Below are positions 26,701 through 41,539 of a stretch of 64,000 bases of DNA, piece by piece. Positions within the stretch are counted from its first letter, which is position 1; each line of letters begins with the position of its first letter. The stretch is from Patagioenas fasciata (Eukaryota; Chordata; Aves; Columbiformes; Columbidae): positions 68,562,898-68,626,897 of the forward strand of contig NC_092521.1 of assembly GCF_037038585.1 (NCBI RefSeq). The letters are read 5' to 3'. Position numbers and translations under genes: made by a program. The notes under the pieces are model-generated. The model saw nothing but the letters and a program-made list of their open reading frames with translations. It was not told the origin of the DNA and did not search any database.

Positions 26701-29700
26701 AACCTTCTCCTCCAGCAGCACTTTGAGCTCATCAGGGTCTTGCTTCAGCAAAGATTCACCTGCTGCAGTGAAAGTCCAAGGTGCCAGGAGGAGGACAAGC
26801 AGCCTCACTGGCAAACCTTGGCCACCCTGCACAGGCTTTGTGAGACTCCTCAATAAGCACATCTCCATGTGACTGCTCAGTGCCATATGCTTTTTTTTTC
26901 CAATTGGCTCAAAAAGTTGCTTGTTTTGCACCAAGCATGGCATCAGGGTGTTTTCCTGACTTCTCAGCAGATCACTAAAGGACATTTTCAGCACTCTGAA
27001 TTCTTTCATATATCAGATTGCTTGTCTGTAGTTATCTCCTGCTCAGCTTCCAATTTCTCACTCAGTGCAAGACTTCAATAAGCCTTTCCACTCATCATTA
27101 TTGCTGTTAACAGGTTAAGTCTTTAGCTCATATCAGCCCCGCTGAATCTTGCCATCTGGCTTTATGTGGCCACTGACACGGGGACTTTAAATCCACGATG
27201 TGTCTGCAGCCTGTAACCCAGTGTTTAAGCTAACATATTGGTCTTTTAACAACCAAGAATTAATTGAGAGGAAATTCCTTTGTTATTTAGTATGTGTGCA
27301 CATTTGTAATTAAAAGTTCTGCTTTAACAAGTAACAAATAATCCAAAGTCTCTTATGTACAAATGAGAAGGTTTGTGGCAGAGACTCTCCATAACAAAGA
27401 ATAAGGCAATAGTGGTTATTATTCCAGAGAAAAATAAACCAGATTTATTATATGTGAGTATGTGCAGCTTCTCCTGAATGACTCCCATGTCATATACTGT
27501 ACAGGTCAGAAGGGCAAGAGAGCTGAAATGAAAGCTAAAAAGTAACTGTAAATCAGGCATTTTCCGACTCACACACAGCAAGCCAGAACTATTCTTTTAA
27601 TCATTTTGGCATGTGAATTTATTGATTTAGCCTGGCATCCTGCATTTCCCTGGGGAAAACAAGCTAGGAAAAATTCTTTATGCACCGCTTCATATTTCTG
27701 GCAAGTCTCAGAAGAATTTGGTAAGACAAAAAGAAAGAAATCACCAAAGTTCATTACTTGAGGAGTATAGAAGTTCTCAGCATATATCTGCACTCTGTCT
27801 GCATGAGCTTGTAGTCTTACAGCTACAAGAATAGAGGTAGTACTCAGGCATTTGATCTGTTTTGGGAGACTGAGGTGAAGATGCATGTGTGTTAGTGTGT
27901 GGTGACACCTGGCTGACCATCTAGGTCTGTCTGGGAAGGGAGTAACTTTTTAATAAGGTTTTGATTAGCAGAAACATGAGTGATTACACAGCTAGTGTCT
28001 ATGTGGAAGTGTCCTTCCAATGACTCAGAGTTGTGGGGTGCAGGAGGCTGCATTCGTTCCCGGATGGGGATGGGTGGGGATGAATGGAGAGAAAGGGTCT
28101 TCTGTAAGCATGAACAAAGTGTTGACAAAGAGCATGCACCAGAGTCATTGCTTCACTCCAGGTGTCCCTCTAATCCCTCCAGACTGGATGACAAGAAAGG
28201 TAGGCTGATAAGGCATCCCCAGAAGACAATGTTCCCTCACCATCCTTATTTCCTCGTTCAGGGGCCAAGAGGATCAAAACATAGGTCAGACTCCTCCAAA
28301 CCTCAGTATGAAGCACTGGCCCCAAACCTGCAAGACTGTGAAGTATGAAGTACTCCTTCCTTTAAATGACCTAGTCACGTAAGCAGATGGCTGTGATAGT
28401 CCTGATTTCTTTAAATGACCCCGTGAGCCAAGATTTAACACAAAGGCAGAAACTAAAAATTAGCCAGGTACCTAAAACCATAGGAAGTTACTGACATGCT
28501 ATAATGGTTGCTTCCTTATACCAGGTGGTGGAAAGTCTGTCAGGAGTACATTGGGGCATGTTTGTGAGGTTGTATGGGATTCTGTCAAAGTAAGATGCAA
28601 GTGATTAAAGTGACATGGTGCTAGAGGACCATTCTTAAAATTTTTCTGCATCTATGTCTCTGTTTTCTGTAGGGTGCAGAAATAGTTCAGTGAATTATTC
28701 TTCAAGCCTGCCTGGGTTTTCCACCAGATGGACCTGCCTGATAGGCTACAGATGGGGATACTACTATTCTAGTATGTATGCAGCATGAGCCATGGAGGAA
28801 TCAGAGCACTGGAGCAAACAAAGGAATAATACTTGCCAGTATAAGGAGCAATTTTTTGTTTGAGGAACAGCAGTGTGTTGCCTCCCACAAATCACAATTA
28901 TTGGGAACACAGCTTCACTGATATAACTGAGCTGTAGGTCAGGATCATAAAAAAGTCTTTTATGAGTAAAACAGGAGACACTGGTAGAACCACCCCAGTC
29001 TATATTAAAAGATTTGACTCCATTATTCAGCCCTTCCTGGGCTGGGGAATAGTAGATCACTGGTCACTCATTAAACTGTTACTTCTGGGTCTGGAGAAGT
29101 AACGTTGCCAAAGTAAAACACATCTCATAAGACAGAAAGTAAAGAAGAGAGGAAAATGTAACTTAGAGCAAAGACGTGCTGTATGTGGAGTTGTAAAAGG
29201 AGAGGGGAATGGGAGTGTTTAAAAAAGGAGCTGGAAAGTGACTTCATAGAAAAATAATTTTCCTAGAAAAAGTGGACACCATGCATAATTTATTTGGGCA
29301 AACGATGTGTCTTTTGTGAAAAGGCCATATTTATAAAAATAATACAGCAGGGAATACCATATTTATGTCATTATGTTGGATAATCATCTTTCTTTGCTTT
29401 TTATTTTATATATTGTTATGTAGGCGTGACTGAACTGGGAACTGATGATGTATTCAGTGCCTGAAAGTCCATCAAGCAACACAGAAATCCCAAGTTGAAA
29501 TTTTGTGATAACTTTTTCCCAGAATGTCTGAATAAAGGTGCTAGATCAGACTCTGGGTGTATGTAGAAGTGTATTTCTGAACAGTTGTTTCTGGAAAGTT
29601 GCTTGGAGATCAGGGATGCTTGGCTGCAGACACGTAACAGCTATTCATGCTGTTAATACAGACAATATCACAGATTCATGAGGAAACCCTGGAGCAAAAC

Positions 29701-32026
29701 AGTTAATAATATCGTGTAAACATTTTCCATACAGAGGTCACATATGACTGACACACAGCACTACCGATTTGATAAAACACTTTTGTAGACTAAAACAACA
29801 TAAGCCAGGCTGTCACTCATTTGAGCTTTAGCCTGAAGGCTTATTTAAGATATAGAAATGGAAACGAAGTGTGTTTTACTGATACTCTCTCCTGTTTCTC
29901 TTCCACTGGTGCTGGAAAGACCAGTAGGAGTTCAGTACATGTTGGAGGAAATTGTGGTACCTATTGGTGAATGACACTGTTATTTGTACTCTGTGCCCTA
30001 CATGACCCAATCAATTCTGTGTTGCAATAAACACCTCTGCCTGACTAAAGAATTTAACCTAAGAAATACTGAACCCAAAACAAATGTCATTCGACCTAGA
30101 TTGGATTTTTTTGTTTGTTTCTTCATTAAAATTGTTCATAAGGCTCCATTTCCTGAGGCAAACCAAGGGCAACAGAAGCAGAGATACGTAACTAAACATA
30201 ATCCTTGATGATCTTATATTGAAACATCATTGCTCAGCTACTGTCATACATCTCAATTATGCTGCTCTACTCAAACATTCAAATTAACAGCTCCAACCAG
30301 GAATTCATAAATATCAACCTTTACTAAAAAAATCCTGCCTTTGATATTTATCTGTATTGTATTACTATAGATCAGGCACACTACCCCAGTTCAAGATTTA
30401 GAAATGATGGTTTGCACCAAAACTTATCGTTTTGATTAATGTGACAGCAGACTATTCCTGTCTCTTCATGTGCCTTTTGTAAAAAAAACATTCCTGGTGG
30501 GAAATACATGGTGCTATTGCAGTTGGTTGTCTGTGTGAAGAGTTTCTTTGCTATGTCTCTTATAATCAGCTTCTCAGGCTGCTTTTGCTCATTCAACCTT
30601 ATGCCTGAAATAAGAACAAAATATTTCTAAACTTGAGCTAGGCAGAGACTGAAACAAGGGCATTTTTCTCAGTCCTTGCTAATGTAGGTACCTAGAAAGG
30701 TTTAGGAATCCTCTGCTTGATATCAGCTTGCAGACTAGTTGTCTAACCTACCTCGGTGAAGAAAGACACAAAGCTAGCTGACTGATTTATGAGCAAAATA
30801 AACATTTTGTCAACCTACTCCAGCAGTCTGAGGGACCATAAGTCCAAAAAAGAAACCCAGACATGTTCTAGAAGGCCAGAAAGGTGCCAGAACCTTCCCA
30901 GGGAGAATGAAGCACATAATGAAAACTATCAGAAAATTACAGTTTTATCTCTGTAGTGCATGAGACCATACTTTCCTCGGCCTAATTTTGGAATTACTAC
31001 AGTACTCTCAACCACGCAAGGGGGATGGGCAAGGGTTTTCTACACTGAAGCCGCTAAGGAGGGAGCAATGCCTACACCAAAAAAAAACTGGTTACTGTAA
31101 GCTGAGTCAACTCCCTCTCCCGATGGACCCTCAGCAATATTTGTGCCATTCCCTACTGGTGGAGAAAATTCCATCACAAGACTTGAAGAAATATGCTAAA
31201 TCTATGACAATTAGTAAAAATATTAGATTACATTGATGCAGATGAGTTAGTCCTTTCACAGAGAAGGTGTGTGGCATAATTGATATGCACGAAGATTTTG
31301 CTGCTTTGCTGAAAGTTTCTGGAGAAAGTGTCATTGCATTATCCATCAGGAGGCTGCTTATTCCAAAGAGAGTGTTCTGCTGTATGTTTCAATCTGTGCT
31401 AATTTCCTTATCATCTGTTCCATTAAACCTTGAAGACTTTCATAATTTTTTAAATTAAATTAAAAACAAAGAGTGAGAGGGCTCCATTGCAGGGCTCACT
31501 GGTTCTCAGAGAGAAATATCATGAAAAAGTCTTCAGAATTGAGAAAACTGGTGCTAAGATCTTCTGAAAAAGAGGTATGTATCTGTTGATGGTGTCAGTT
31601 ACTGAAAGACAAATGCTAGCTATACAACCTTTCTTTACAGACATAATGCTCTGTCTCAGCACACACAGTAAGTTGGTGGTATGGTAGTTCTGATGGTTGA
31701 AGGCCATTAGCACAGCAAGATCTGTAATCATCCCTTATTAGAACAATTCATATTTGGAAAAAAAATTCTAGGTTTTTGGGCACAGAGGCTCTCATGTATG
31801 TAAAACCTTGATAATATTGGGGATATATGTTATGAAAAACCCGACAAAGTAGTTTCTTCAATGTTATCCTCTTTGAAATCTGTATTTGAAGAGTATCGGG
31901 GGGCGGCAGGGGAAGGAGGGCTTTTTGCCAACCTTATCACTGTTATAAACACTGTGATTGACTCTGGGCTGTTCATTTGATCTTGGGGTAAATCTGAATG
32001 AGTGGCATGAGTCCACTTTAGATCAG

Positions 32027-32053
32027 GACAAATCTTCATTGTGAAGATTTGTC
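32027..32053. repeat. Perfect 12-bp inverted repeat, 3-nt spacer
   Basis: GACAAATCTTCA-TTG-TGAAGATTTGTC. No U-run follows it and no gene is adjacent; its function is unknown. Confidence 0.85.
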
Positions 32054-33296
32054 AAGAAAATGGATTAGCCTTCACTTTGATGTTTGGTATGCATGATGAA
32101 ATTATATTTGTGTTGCATGTACAGCAGTGCAATTTTGAGTGAGGTCTTTCTTATAAAAAGATAGAATCCCCATGATCACAAATTTTATATCTTGGTGACT
32201 CCCTTTAGGGTCAACAGATCTGATTTCAGGGACTGATGACTTCATGACAAAAAGGGCATTGAGAAATTCCCTTAGATTGTCATTGCAACACATTGATTGT
32301 GTCCAATTTCAATCTGTATTGAATTTCATTATATTTTTATTAGTATGAATGCTAAGCACAGCTGTGAAAACAAGCTTTGCCCCTGAAGGTTTCTGTTTAG
32401 TAATGCACAGTATTTTAAGAAAAAAATCACTACAGAAATCATTATTCACATTAGACTGGTTGTAAAATGGCTAAATGATGGTTTTCCAGATATAATTATT
32501 AAAGAGGACTCATCGATAATAAGCGTTTTCTTTATAAAGTCTCTCAGGGATCATCTGTCAGGATAATACTCCTCAATATTTCCATGTCAACTCTGAAGGA
32601 AAATACAGGTGGATTACGACTGTGCAGGAAGCCCAAAGATCAATCAGCAGTGAAAAGGAATGGTCACTTACACAGCAGGGACCATTGCTCGGTCAGATGG
32701 GGGAACATAGGCAAGGAGAAAAGGGTTGTGCATAAACCGTGAACGTTTTTTCTGGCTCTGGGTTTGTAGCGATAGCATGTCTGACTTGTTGGAGCTCTCC
32801 CACACAGAAGACAGGGAGTGGATTTGGCTTCTTGCTGGATCCTGGAGGAACAGTGTAGGTGAAAGGGTGGCAGCTTTCAGGGTGGCTTTGGGTATGCATG
32901 GAAGAGATGGACTGAACAGAAAATGCCTTTCTTTCTCCTTTATTTCCACTTCCATCTCAGCTTCAAGGGCTGATATTTCTGAAAGGTCTAAAATCAGTAA
33001 TATTTTACCTTGGTGGTGAACTCAAATCTCAAAGAACGATGTTTGGATGTAGAGGACAGAGACCCTCTTCTGGCTTGTAGAAAGAAATCAGGAAGTCTCA
33101 TTAATATGGCAGAGCTATCAGTAATAAAAGGATGGCAAAACAGCAAAACTCAGGTGCACATCGAAAGAATAATAAGACTTTCAAATCCCTAGTTTGTAAT
33201 ATTATAGTATATTGTGGTTATATCACAAAGATTTTAAAAGTTAGACACAGGTGTAATTATACTATACGAAGCTGTACTAACGAACATATATTCTTT

Positions 33297-33390
33297 CTAA
33301 AAGAAAAGACAAGAAAACTAACAAAACAAAACCACAAACAAAAATACCAACCAAAGAAACAAAAAAGATCAACCAAACAAAAAAAATATG
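33297..33390. repeat. A-rich low-complexity tract
   Basis: AAAGAAAAGACAAGAAAAC...AACCAAACAAAAAAAA; A-rich with scattered C and G. Confidence 0.8.
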
Positions 33391-35335
33391 AAAATGCAAA
33401 ACTTGGATATTTTTAAGGTTCAGTTATATTTTTTAATTTAGATTTTATGTCATATTGGGGAAAAAAATAAAGTTGACTTTTACTCATTCAAAGAATGAAG
33501 TTCTACAATAGTTTTCCAGAAAAATAAACCTGTAAACAAATAGAAGTTCAATTTTAAAAGAAACAACTAACAGTCTAAGGTAGTAATGGCAGTAGATACG
33601 GTATAATGTTTTGTTTGTTGTTAATCAGAAAAGATCTCTACTTCATACAAAGTCATTTGGAATCAGGGACTGGGGCTCTGAGGAGCAATGGAAGTCAAGT
33701 TTGCTTCACAAACAGTAATTAACAGCATGAGAGCTGCAGTAGCTGCTGCAGGGAAACAGGATTAAGCAGGATGACGAACTCATTACATTACTTTGAACAA
33801 GGTTCTTTAATGCTGATGTAAATCTGCAGTATCTTCAATGGTTTTCATATAGCCACTCGCATTAGACAATAGCAGGGAATAAAATTTAGGCCATCTTCCT
33901 TTCTCAGAATTCGTATCTCATGGATATTAATCCAAATTTTCATTTGCAAAACTACCAGTATTGATATAAACAGCAACTGCCTGCATACAAGAAGTTTTTG
34001 TGCACGTGATTATTCTGCATATATTTTTCCAATGCGTAAATGAAAACTACACTCCACAGAAAGAAGGCTTCTTCTAGTCACTTATTTACACTTGTTATTA
34101 AACATCTCCCAATACTAGACAATTACTTATTTCTGAGAAAAGGCAAGGTCCATATCCAATGGAAATATGTTTGCTAACAAACCACATGGAACAGGATAAA
34201 CATTTAATTGTGACATTTTGAAACTCCAGGAGGATCAGCTAAGCTGTAATTTGTCATGTTATTCTAGTTTTGAATACTTCACGGTAAACTGATTATATAA
34301 ACTCACATTGGCTCCCATGGTAAAGGCATTTTTTGCTTTCAAGCAATACAGGACAAAGAAAGATTTTCTCTTTAGAAATGGGGGGTGAGAGTATTTCTAT
34401 GGAACCGATATGGCTTTGCAAATACCACTTTACAAAACACTGCAGGTAGAGATCGTGAACTAGTTTTGTTTTCGGAAAGACGAAACTATTTCCATGTGCC
34501 TTCAGCCATTCAGAAGTTAGCATAAGAATTTTTTAATAGGAGATAGAAATGGAAATGATAGAACTGTTTGCTAAGGAATATGTAACCTATAATTGATTTT
34601 ACTCCCCTCAGTCTGACTAGTACTTTACCTAAAATACATGAGCACATTTACATCTGTGGTTCATTTTGGCACAAAACTACATTAATCTTCTCTCTGAAAA
34701 GGATTTGACTTCTGCCCATGTTGTTTACTGTCTTCTTGTCCTTCTTCAAATATTAAATCAGTACTGGAAACAATTTCAAACTATTAAGTTATAGACTTCA
34801 GTATTCCTGATGGACTGTTAGGTCATCCTGCTCAAAAATGACACACAAAACCAAAAAACAAATCAGCAAGTTGAGTAAATGTGTTGCGATGTATGTATGT
34901 AAATATGTTGGTAGAAAATGTGTTTAGTTATCAGCTTTCATTAGGCTTTTTGAAGTCTGTAATCATGGCTGGAATATGTAAAGTCAAAGAAATTTCTAAA
35001 GAAGATTATGATTTAGATTATATGTACTAGTTTTCTGGAATTGTTGTAACTTTTTTTAAAGTTTCACATTCAGCACATGAAAGCCCCGAATTAACTATAA
35101 TGCAAAACTGATCTTTTACACAAGGAAATCTCCTCCTTATTGTGTGTATTCCCCTTGAGTCCCCAGCCTGCACCCTATCTGAAAAAGAAGATGCATGAAG
35201 GTCATTTTTCCTGTACTCTTACTCCATCTTCCTGTTTTTGCAGATTCTGGTTCATACACAGTGTGTTCATGCATGTGCAGAAGATTATTTGGGTTACACT
35301 ATCAAAGCAATGAAAAAATAATACAAGTCAATAGT

Positions 35336-35384
35336 AAGAAAGAAAAAAAAAAAAGAAAGAAAAGAAAAGAAAAGAAAAAAAAAA
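35336..35384. repeat. Pure purine (AAAAG)n tract
   Basis: About 49 bases of A and G only on the + strand, with repeated AAAAG units; mirror-symmetric in places. Confidence 0.9.
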
Positions 35385-35739
35385 TCCAACCACAAAACCA
35401 AAAACTCCCCCCAAACCAAACACATCAGTTCTGTCTTGAAGTTCTTAATAAAACACTATATGTCTTGACTGAATGCCTCAGTTCAGAGCTTTGAATGCAC
35501 AAATACTGTCAGAAAGCAGTGGGTCCAATACAAATGAGAGACGTATCTACAGCCTTCATGGAAGTACTGGGTCTTATAGAAAAGGCAAGTTGTTTGTGTC
35601 AGTGCTGACAAAGATCAGGGAGATCCATTATTTGGGGGGAACTGATCTCAAACTGAAGTCAGAGCAGAAAACATTCCAGAAAAAATTAATACAATGGATA
35701 GTAAAACAATCACAAGCAACACCTTTCCTTTTAAATAAA

Positions 35740-36145
35740 GAAAAGGAGTGAAAGCATGTCACTGTCATTTGCAGTGAATAATTTGGAGATGGTTCGAAGG
35801 TTGAAAAAATATTCAAAAACTGCAAAAAATGCCTCTAAGAATCAGAGAGACTTTAAGACCTCAATCTCTTTAACCCATTAAAGAGAAGAATGGGAGGAGC
35901 AATGATTATACAGTATAATTATCTCCATGAGGAAAAATACTAATACTGGTATTAAATAGCTTTCCAAACCAGCAGCAGAAAGTGCAACAAGAGCTAAAGG
36001 CTGAAAGCTAAAGCCTGACATATTCACATTATTAAAGAGGCAGAATATTGTAATGGGGAGGGTAGTTTACTTCTGAAACATGAGAATAGAGGATGTAGCA
36101 GATTATCCATCTCTCATGGTCTTCAAATTAACTGTCCTGCACTAA
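35740..36145 (+). repeat. Ancient CR1 fragment
   Basis: AGACCTCAATCTCTTTAACCCATTAAAGAGAAG, TATAATTATCTCCATGAGGAAAAATAC, GGCTGAAAGCTAAAGCCTGACATATT and GTAGCAGATTATCCATCTCTCATGGTCTTCAAAT keep the order of the old CR1 ORF2 C-terminus in + orientation. Heavily diverged. Confidence 0.68.
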
Positions 36146-39100
36146 ACCACAAAGGGACTATGGCTTCTTAATGAAGCAATTATAAAGAAAATGTTAACAG
36201 GTACAAAACAGGCTCCTTCTTGTAATCTCACTCTGGGAAATGACTGGACTCTTTCAGGTGAAAATCAAACATGCACAAACACAGAACCAGCTTGAAGCAG
36301 GCTCCTTAAAGGGGAAATTTTGCTAGGTCATAGACAAACTACATTAAGTCTTAATTATAAGCAGTAGTACCAGCTCAGTCTTTTCAAACAACTCTTGGTT
36401 TTGCTGGTCTTCTGTACAAAAGGTCAGGCAGAAACAATTTTCACAGTCCAGAGTACTAAGCAAAATTACTGACAGCATCTGGTCATCACTAAAGTGATTG
36501 TTTTCAAATAAACACAAAATTACTGTAGGTTCATAGCCATAGTTGGACGTATTTCTAATAGTCTTGATTAAAATTTCAAATAAAAAATAAGATTTAGGAT
36601 TCAGAAAGAAGTATTTTATTCTTTGTGAGGACACTAACGGTTTCAAAACACAATGTAATATTAAGACAGTTATTGAGTGTATTGTTTAAACCAGAAACAA
36701 TCTGAAATGTAACACAACTATAGGGAGTGAATAGATATTTTTAAATAGTGAAAACACATCTGGTTTTGAGAACTTTTAAGTTTTTGAAAACTTTTTCTTC
36801 AATTTTTTTCATCACTATAGTACTAGGGGTAAAACATGCTGAAGCCTTCAACTATAAAATACAGACATAGTTCTGTACCAAAGTCAGATATACCCACATG
36901 CATATAGTAATGTGCTTTCATACACATGAATCAGATGCAAGTAACAGAGTTTGGCTTCATGTTTGCAAATTACAGCAAATTACATTTTTTCTTCCCCTCC
37001 TTCCCTGAAAATTCAACTATTGTAATGTAAGCCCTATTAGATTTTCTACTTATTATTAACCTGGAGGCCCTCCAGCCTCCTCCCTACTCTCTTTCTTATT
37101 CGTTTTCATACTCCTGACCCGATGCAATCTGCCTGCAGGGGCAAATACAGTTATCTCCTTCTAAATTAAAATTGTAACTCATTTGGTACAGTTTACACAA
37201 GGCCTCAGCTTTGACACATGCAATTACTATGAACATAGAAGGAACATGATTGCTGAGAGCCACCAGAAATAGAGTTTAATCAGAAAACATGGAGTTGTTC
37301 CAATAGATTTATAATTTCACCACTTGCTATTCTTTTGTGTTCCTGAGTGTTCAGATAATTAGATACACTGGGTTTTTTGCTTCCCAAGAGGCCAGGGAAA
37401 GCAAAATTCCTACTTTTACATTAACAAGATGAAATTATAATACACGCAATCCATAACTTTTTTGTTGAAATGACAAATTCATACAACATTAATTTTAGTA
37501 CTTACAAAATGTTACAAATAATTTGTTCTGTAATATCATTGTGTATCTCATAATGTAGACTTATGTGAATTAATTACCCATTCAGATGGATTGCCCAATC
37601 TGACAGTTTTTACTCATATAAGTACCCCTAGGTAGCTCACCTCACCTATCTTAAAAGGCAACTTTTTAAAATAGGCCTTTAAAATATAAGGTTCACATTT
37701 TGTGCCACTGTTAGGGAATGATCTTCTGGTATAGTGAATCAGATCGCAGATCTGTAAAAAAACTGAGATGTTACAAAGGTAGACTCATAGCTATGTCTGA
37801 TCTCTGTGTCTCAAGATCATCTCTGAAAAACGAATTTTAAGTGTTTTTGATCAAGTTCAGTGAAACATGGAGTTGAATCAACAAAGACATCACTCTCTGT
37901 TAAATAGAAAGGAAGATGCAGACTTCAACTACATGCTGCTTTGCATGATGGCATTACATTCTTTGAGGATAAGGATGTTCACAACTTGATTGTTTTTACA
38001 AATAAAAGCATCTGAACAGAAAATATAAATGAATAGACACGTGCAACATTGCAGGGATTTGCAGTCTTTTTACTGGGGCCTAGATGCATTCATTTTAATT
38101 ATACTTTGATATCAAGTTTCGAAGGCTGATGGATGGGCCTCTGGGAGGACTAAGGGTCAAGTAAGGAGTAAGGTTACAGAAAAGGGTTACAGAAAATACT
38201 TTGGGTAAAGAAAATGCATGGCTGGCGATGTGCGCTGCAGGACAAATGTGGTCCTGAAGCTCTGGCTGCTTTTTCAAGAGGCCACCTGCTTTCTATTATA
38301 TTCCTCCTTTTATGTTAGCCATTAATTTTGCTGCCACAGGCACAATTCATACTCACAAGGTTGGAGGCTCAGACAGGAGCAGCTGCTGTTTCAAATGGCT
38401 CTACTCCGTTCCCAAGACAGCCAACTCAGCTGCAACAACATCAGTGACCTGTATACACCAAATTCACCAAAAGATAGACTATTCCCTCCTTAACATACTG
38501 TTCTCTGCTGGGTACATAACAGCAAGGCAAATCCATAAGGCTGGAAGGAAAAAAATGCAAGTGAGACAAAGCTACAGAAAGAAAGAGTCTGGGGAAAAAA
38601 AAAGGGGGGAGAGGCATTACACAAATATCGGTGCTGAGGTTGTCAATCTCTCTCAAGCAAACTGCTTGGTCTAGAAGCTCTTCTGGGTGAGCAGACTCTA
38701 ATTTAGGTAACATATATAAAAAGATGTCAAAATAGAGACATGCAGCAGAGACATGCAGCGCCATCATGTTTATTTAAGTCTGAGATGGCTGAGTCCAGCT
38801 CCACAGGCAGATTTATTTAATTGCCCCAGGAACATGCTCTGAGCCATTGGGATACTCTGCCCTTCTGGCAGTCCACACAACCCCAGACCTCTCTCCGGAA
38901 CCCCACAGTTGGTGGGGTTTGTGGTGGGAAGGCAAAGCACCTGCAGAGCCAGCTTAGATCGTAGTGAGTTTATGAGCTGAGTCACAGTCCTGGGAAACCC
39001 ATGCTGCCTTTTTTTTTTTTTTTCCCCAAGTCCATTTGGTTTCATCTCAGCCCAGTCTGGGAAAATCCAGCCCAGGGATCCTTGCACCACATTTCCAGAA

Positions 39101-41539
39101 CAAGAAATGCAGATGATGCAGCTCAAAGCATCCTGGTGCTGTTATAGGCACAGATGTTGAATTGCATCAATGCTGGCACAAGAATACAAGGAGGCAGGAG
39201 CCCACAGCCAGGAGCAGGGTCAGGGAAGAGGTTGGGGACAGAAAAGGACCACAGCAGCCCCAAGCACTCTGCCTTATGTCGCAGTGGAAACACCCCCTGA
39301 ATCAGCTGAAATTTCATTATGCCCCCATGCACCAGAGAGAGTAAGAGCTCAGGAGCAGCACTCCAGTAATATATGGGGACAGCAAGGGCTCACAGTGAGT
39401 GATTTTGCAATATCCTGAATGGCAGAGGGACTGAATGTTCCCTGTCTCATCCTGTACAAGCTGCAAAAGCCATTAAGTCAGTTTGGTAGCAGCCACGTTC
39501 AAAACAAAAAGAAGGAAGCAGCTCAGCAGACAGGGGAACTGAGAAACTCCTCACTCAAGAGGCCACAGCTGTAAGAAATCTGGTGGGGCTCAAAGGGAGG
39601 TTGCAGGAGCTCTTAAAAGATCCTGAGTGTTATAAAAGAGATCACAGCAGACTCAAGAAATGCCTTCAGCCAGGGAAGTTTGAAAAGGGAAGTATTTTAT
39701 AGATTTGCTTTCATTGTTCCCAAACCATCTGCTCTTGGACACCGTTGGAGATGGGATAATGGATTAGTTGGCCCAAGATCCATACCAGCACAGCCATTCC
39801 TCTGCTTTTAAGACTGATAAATCCTACCAGCTTCCAGTTAGCAGCTGCTGGGAGATTTCCAAGTCTGAAGCTAAACTGTTGTGTTCGAAAGTATGCCACA
39901 TCTCTTTTTTAACCTGTTTCCCATCTCCACAACATCTTGTAACAATGAATTCTAAACTTTGTAAATAAAATGTGTCTAAAGGCATTCCATCTTAGTTACT
40001 TTAAATATGCCACTTGGCACCTTCATTGAAAGAGCTCTACTTGCCACATTCCTAGAAAATACTTTAAAAGTAAGGGATTTTTATCATATTCTTTCTCATA
40101 CATTCATACAGCTCTTTTCTAGCTTGAAACATTTATTTATATGTATTTATAACTCAGCACAAAATTATTTTCATAAAATGTTAGAAAATGCATATCTTAG
40201 GAAGTAGCTTTGAGAGTTTAGTGTCAAATCTATTACAGGAAAAGCATAGGAATTTAATGAACACTTATTTCTACATTTCTATTCTTTGCACTTCCTTTTA
40301 TGGTCTTCCGTTGCACTGTTTTTTCACTGAATACAGACTACATTTGCACCAGACTCTTCTTCACCCCTCTGTCCTTGTTCAGATATTTACGAGCACATAA
40401 ATTGAATCCAAGGGAGCAGGTTAGGATACTGAGTGCTGTAATACGAATGTGAAAACACCAAACATTAAGTATAGCAGTGGAGAATCCAGAGCACTTATAA
40501 AGAGAGGACCGTGTAAAGGGATATGCTGTACTTTTACAATGGCCATGAAAATTGATAGTAACAGTGGCTAAATAGGAATGACAATAGAATTAAAACACTT
40601 CCGTAATTAATTTGATTTGTGAGTCTAGACTTAAACTATTCTCCTGTGTTTGTAAATAGAGATAAAAGGAAACATATATACTTCTAGTGTATAGACAAAA
40701 TCTCTGTTACCCACTAGAAACAGTTCAAATTATTCATTGGATCAGGATAGGTTTCCACTAGATGGTGCTCCTGGCTTTAGCAAAGCCATAACCAGATTAA
40801 CCTGCTGCAATGCAAGGGCAAGAACAAGTTGTTTCATGGACTGGTGAACCAACAAAAGTCAAGTGGCTTCTTGCAGATCTCTATTCACCTTCCCAGATTC
40901 CCAGGCTGCAGTAATTTTGCTCTTTCCTCGTGTTTCCTAAGAACTCACAAGCATGACATTTTCAATTTTATTCTCCTTTTTCTACAACTTTTCCTCCCGG
41001 TAACCCTCAGCTCCTTGCCATGTCCCTTGCTACAAGCTGGCAGCATGCCTTGGCCAAGCAGCCTTTCCACAGCAGGGACTGGCCTCCCTGCCTCATGCCT
41101 TACTTCAGATGCAGGATTTCACACAGCCTGTAGAATGCCTCTGAGATGCTTTTTGCAAAGCAAGCTCATGCAGAAACACCATCTCTCAGAAAGCCACTTT
41201 AGAAAAAAATATGTATAGACATATTGTGTAGCTTTTCTTATCTGGTCATCTTCATTCTTGCTGCTATTGTTTTTAGCTCCTCCATTAGTGCCGTAAGGTG
41301 TTACCATCTTCTTCATTTTTGACAGGTAAAAAAAACCCCACACACCCCTAAATAATGTTCCACACAGCCACTCACTTTTGCTATTCCATTGGCAGACACA
41401 GTAGCACAGATTGGATCCCCAAAATCATATTAATTTCTTTGAATTAATGGGTAACACCTACTGATTCCTTCCCCTACTCCCTTTCATTTGAGCAGCTCTT
41501 TCATCAGTCTACCTGGTAGCAGCAACACACATAAGAAGG
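36146..41539. other. Unannotated AT-rich intergenic DNA
   Basis: No exon or transposon recognised. A T-run followed by CCCCAAG lies near 39008-39029, and a short duplicated phrase (AGAGACATGCAGC) near 38735-38760. Confidence 0.5.

Larger units (their letters stand above)
20796..35335. other. 14.5 kb of unannotated AT-rich intergenic DNA
   Basis: I see no exon, RNA gene or identifiable transposon. Notable only are homopolymer runs (A-run near 22450, T16-type run near 23857), a perfect 12-bp hairpin at 32027-32053, and an A-rich tract at about 33297-33390. The open frames are short and unremarkable. Confidence 0.5.
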
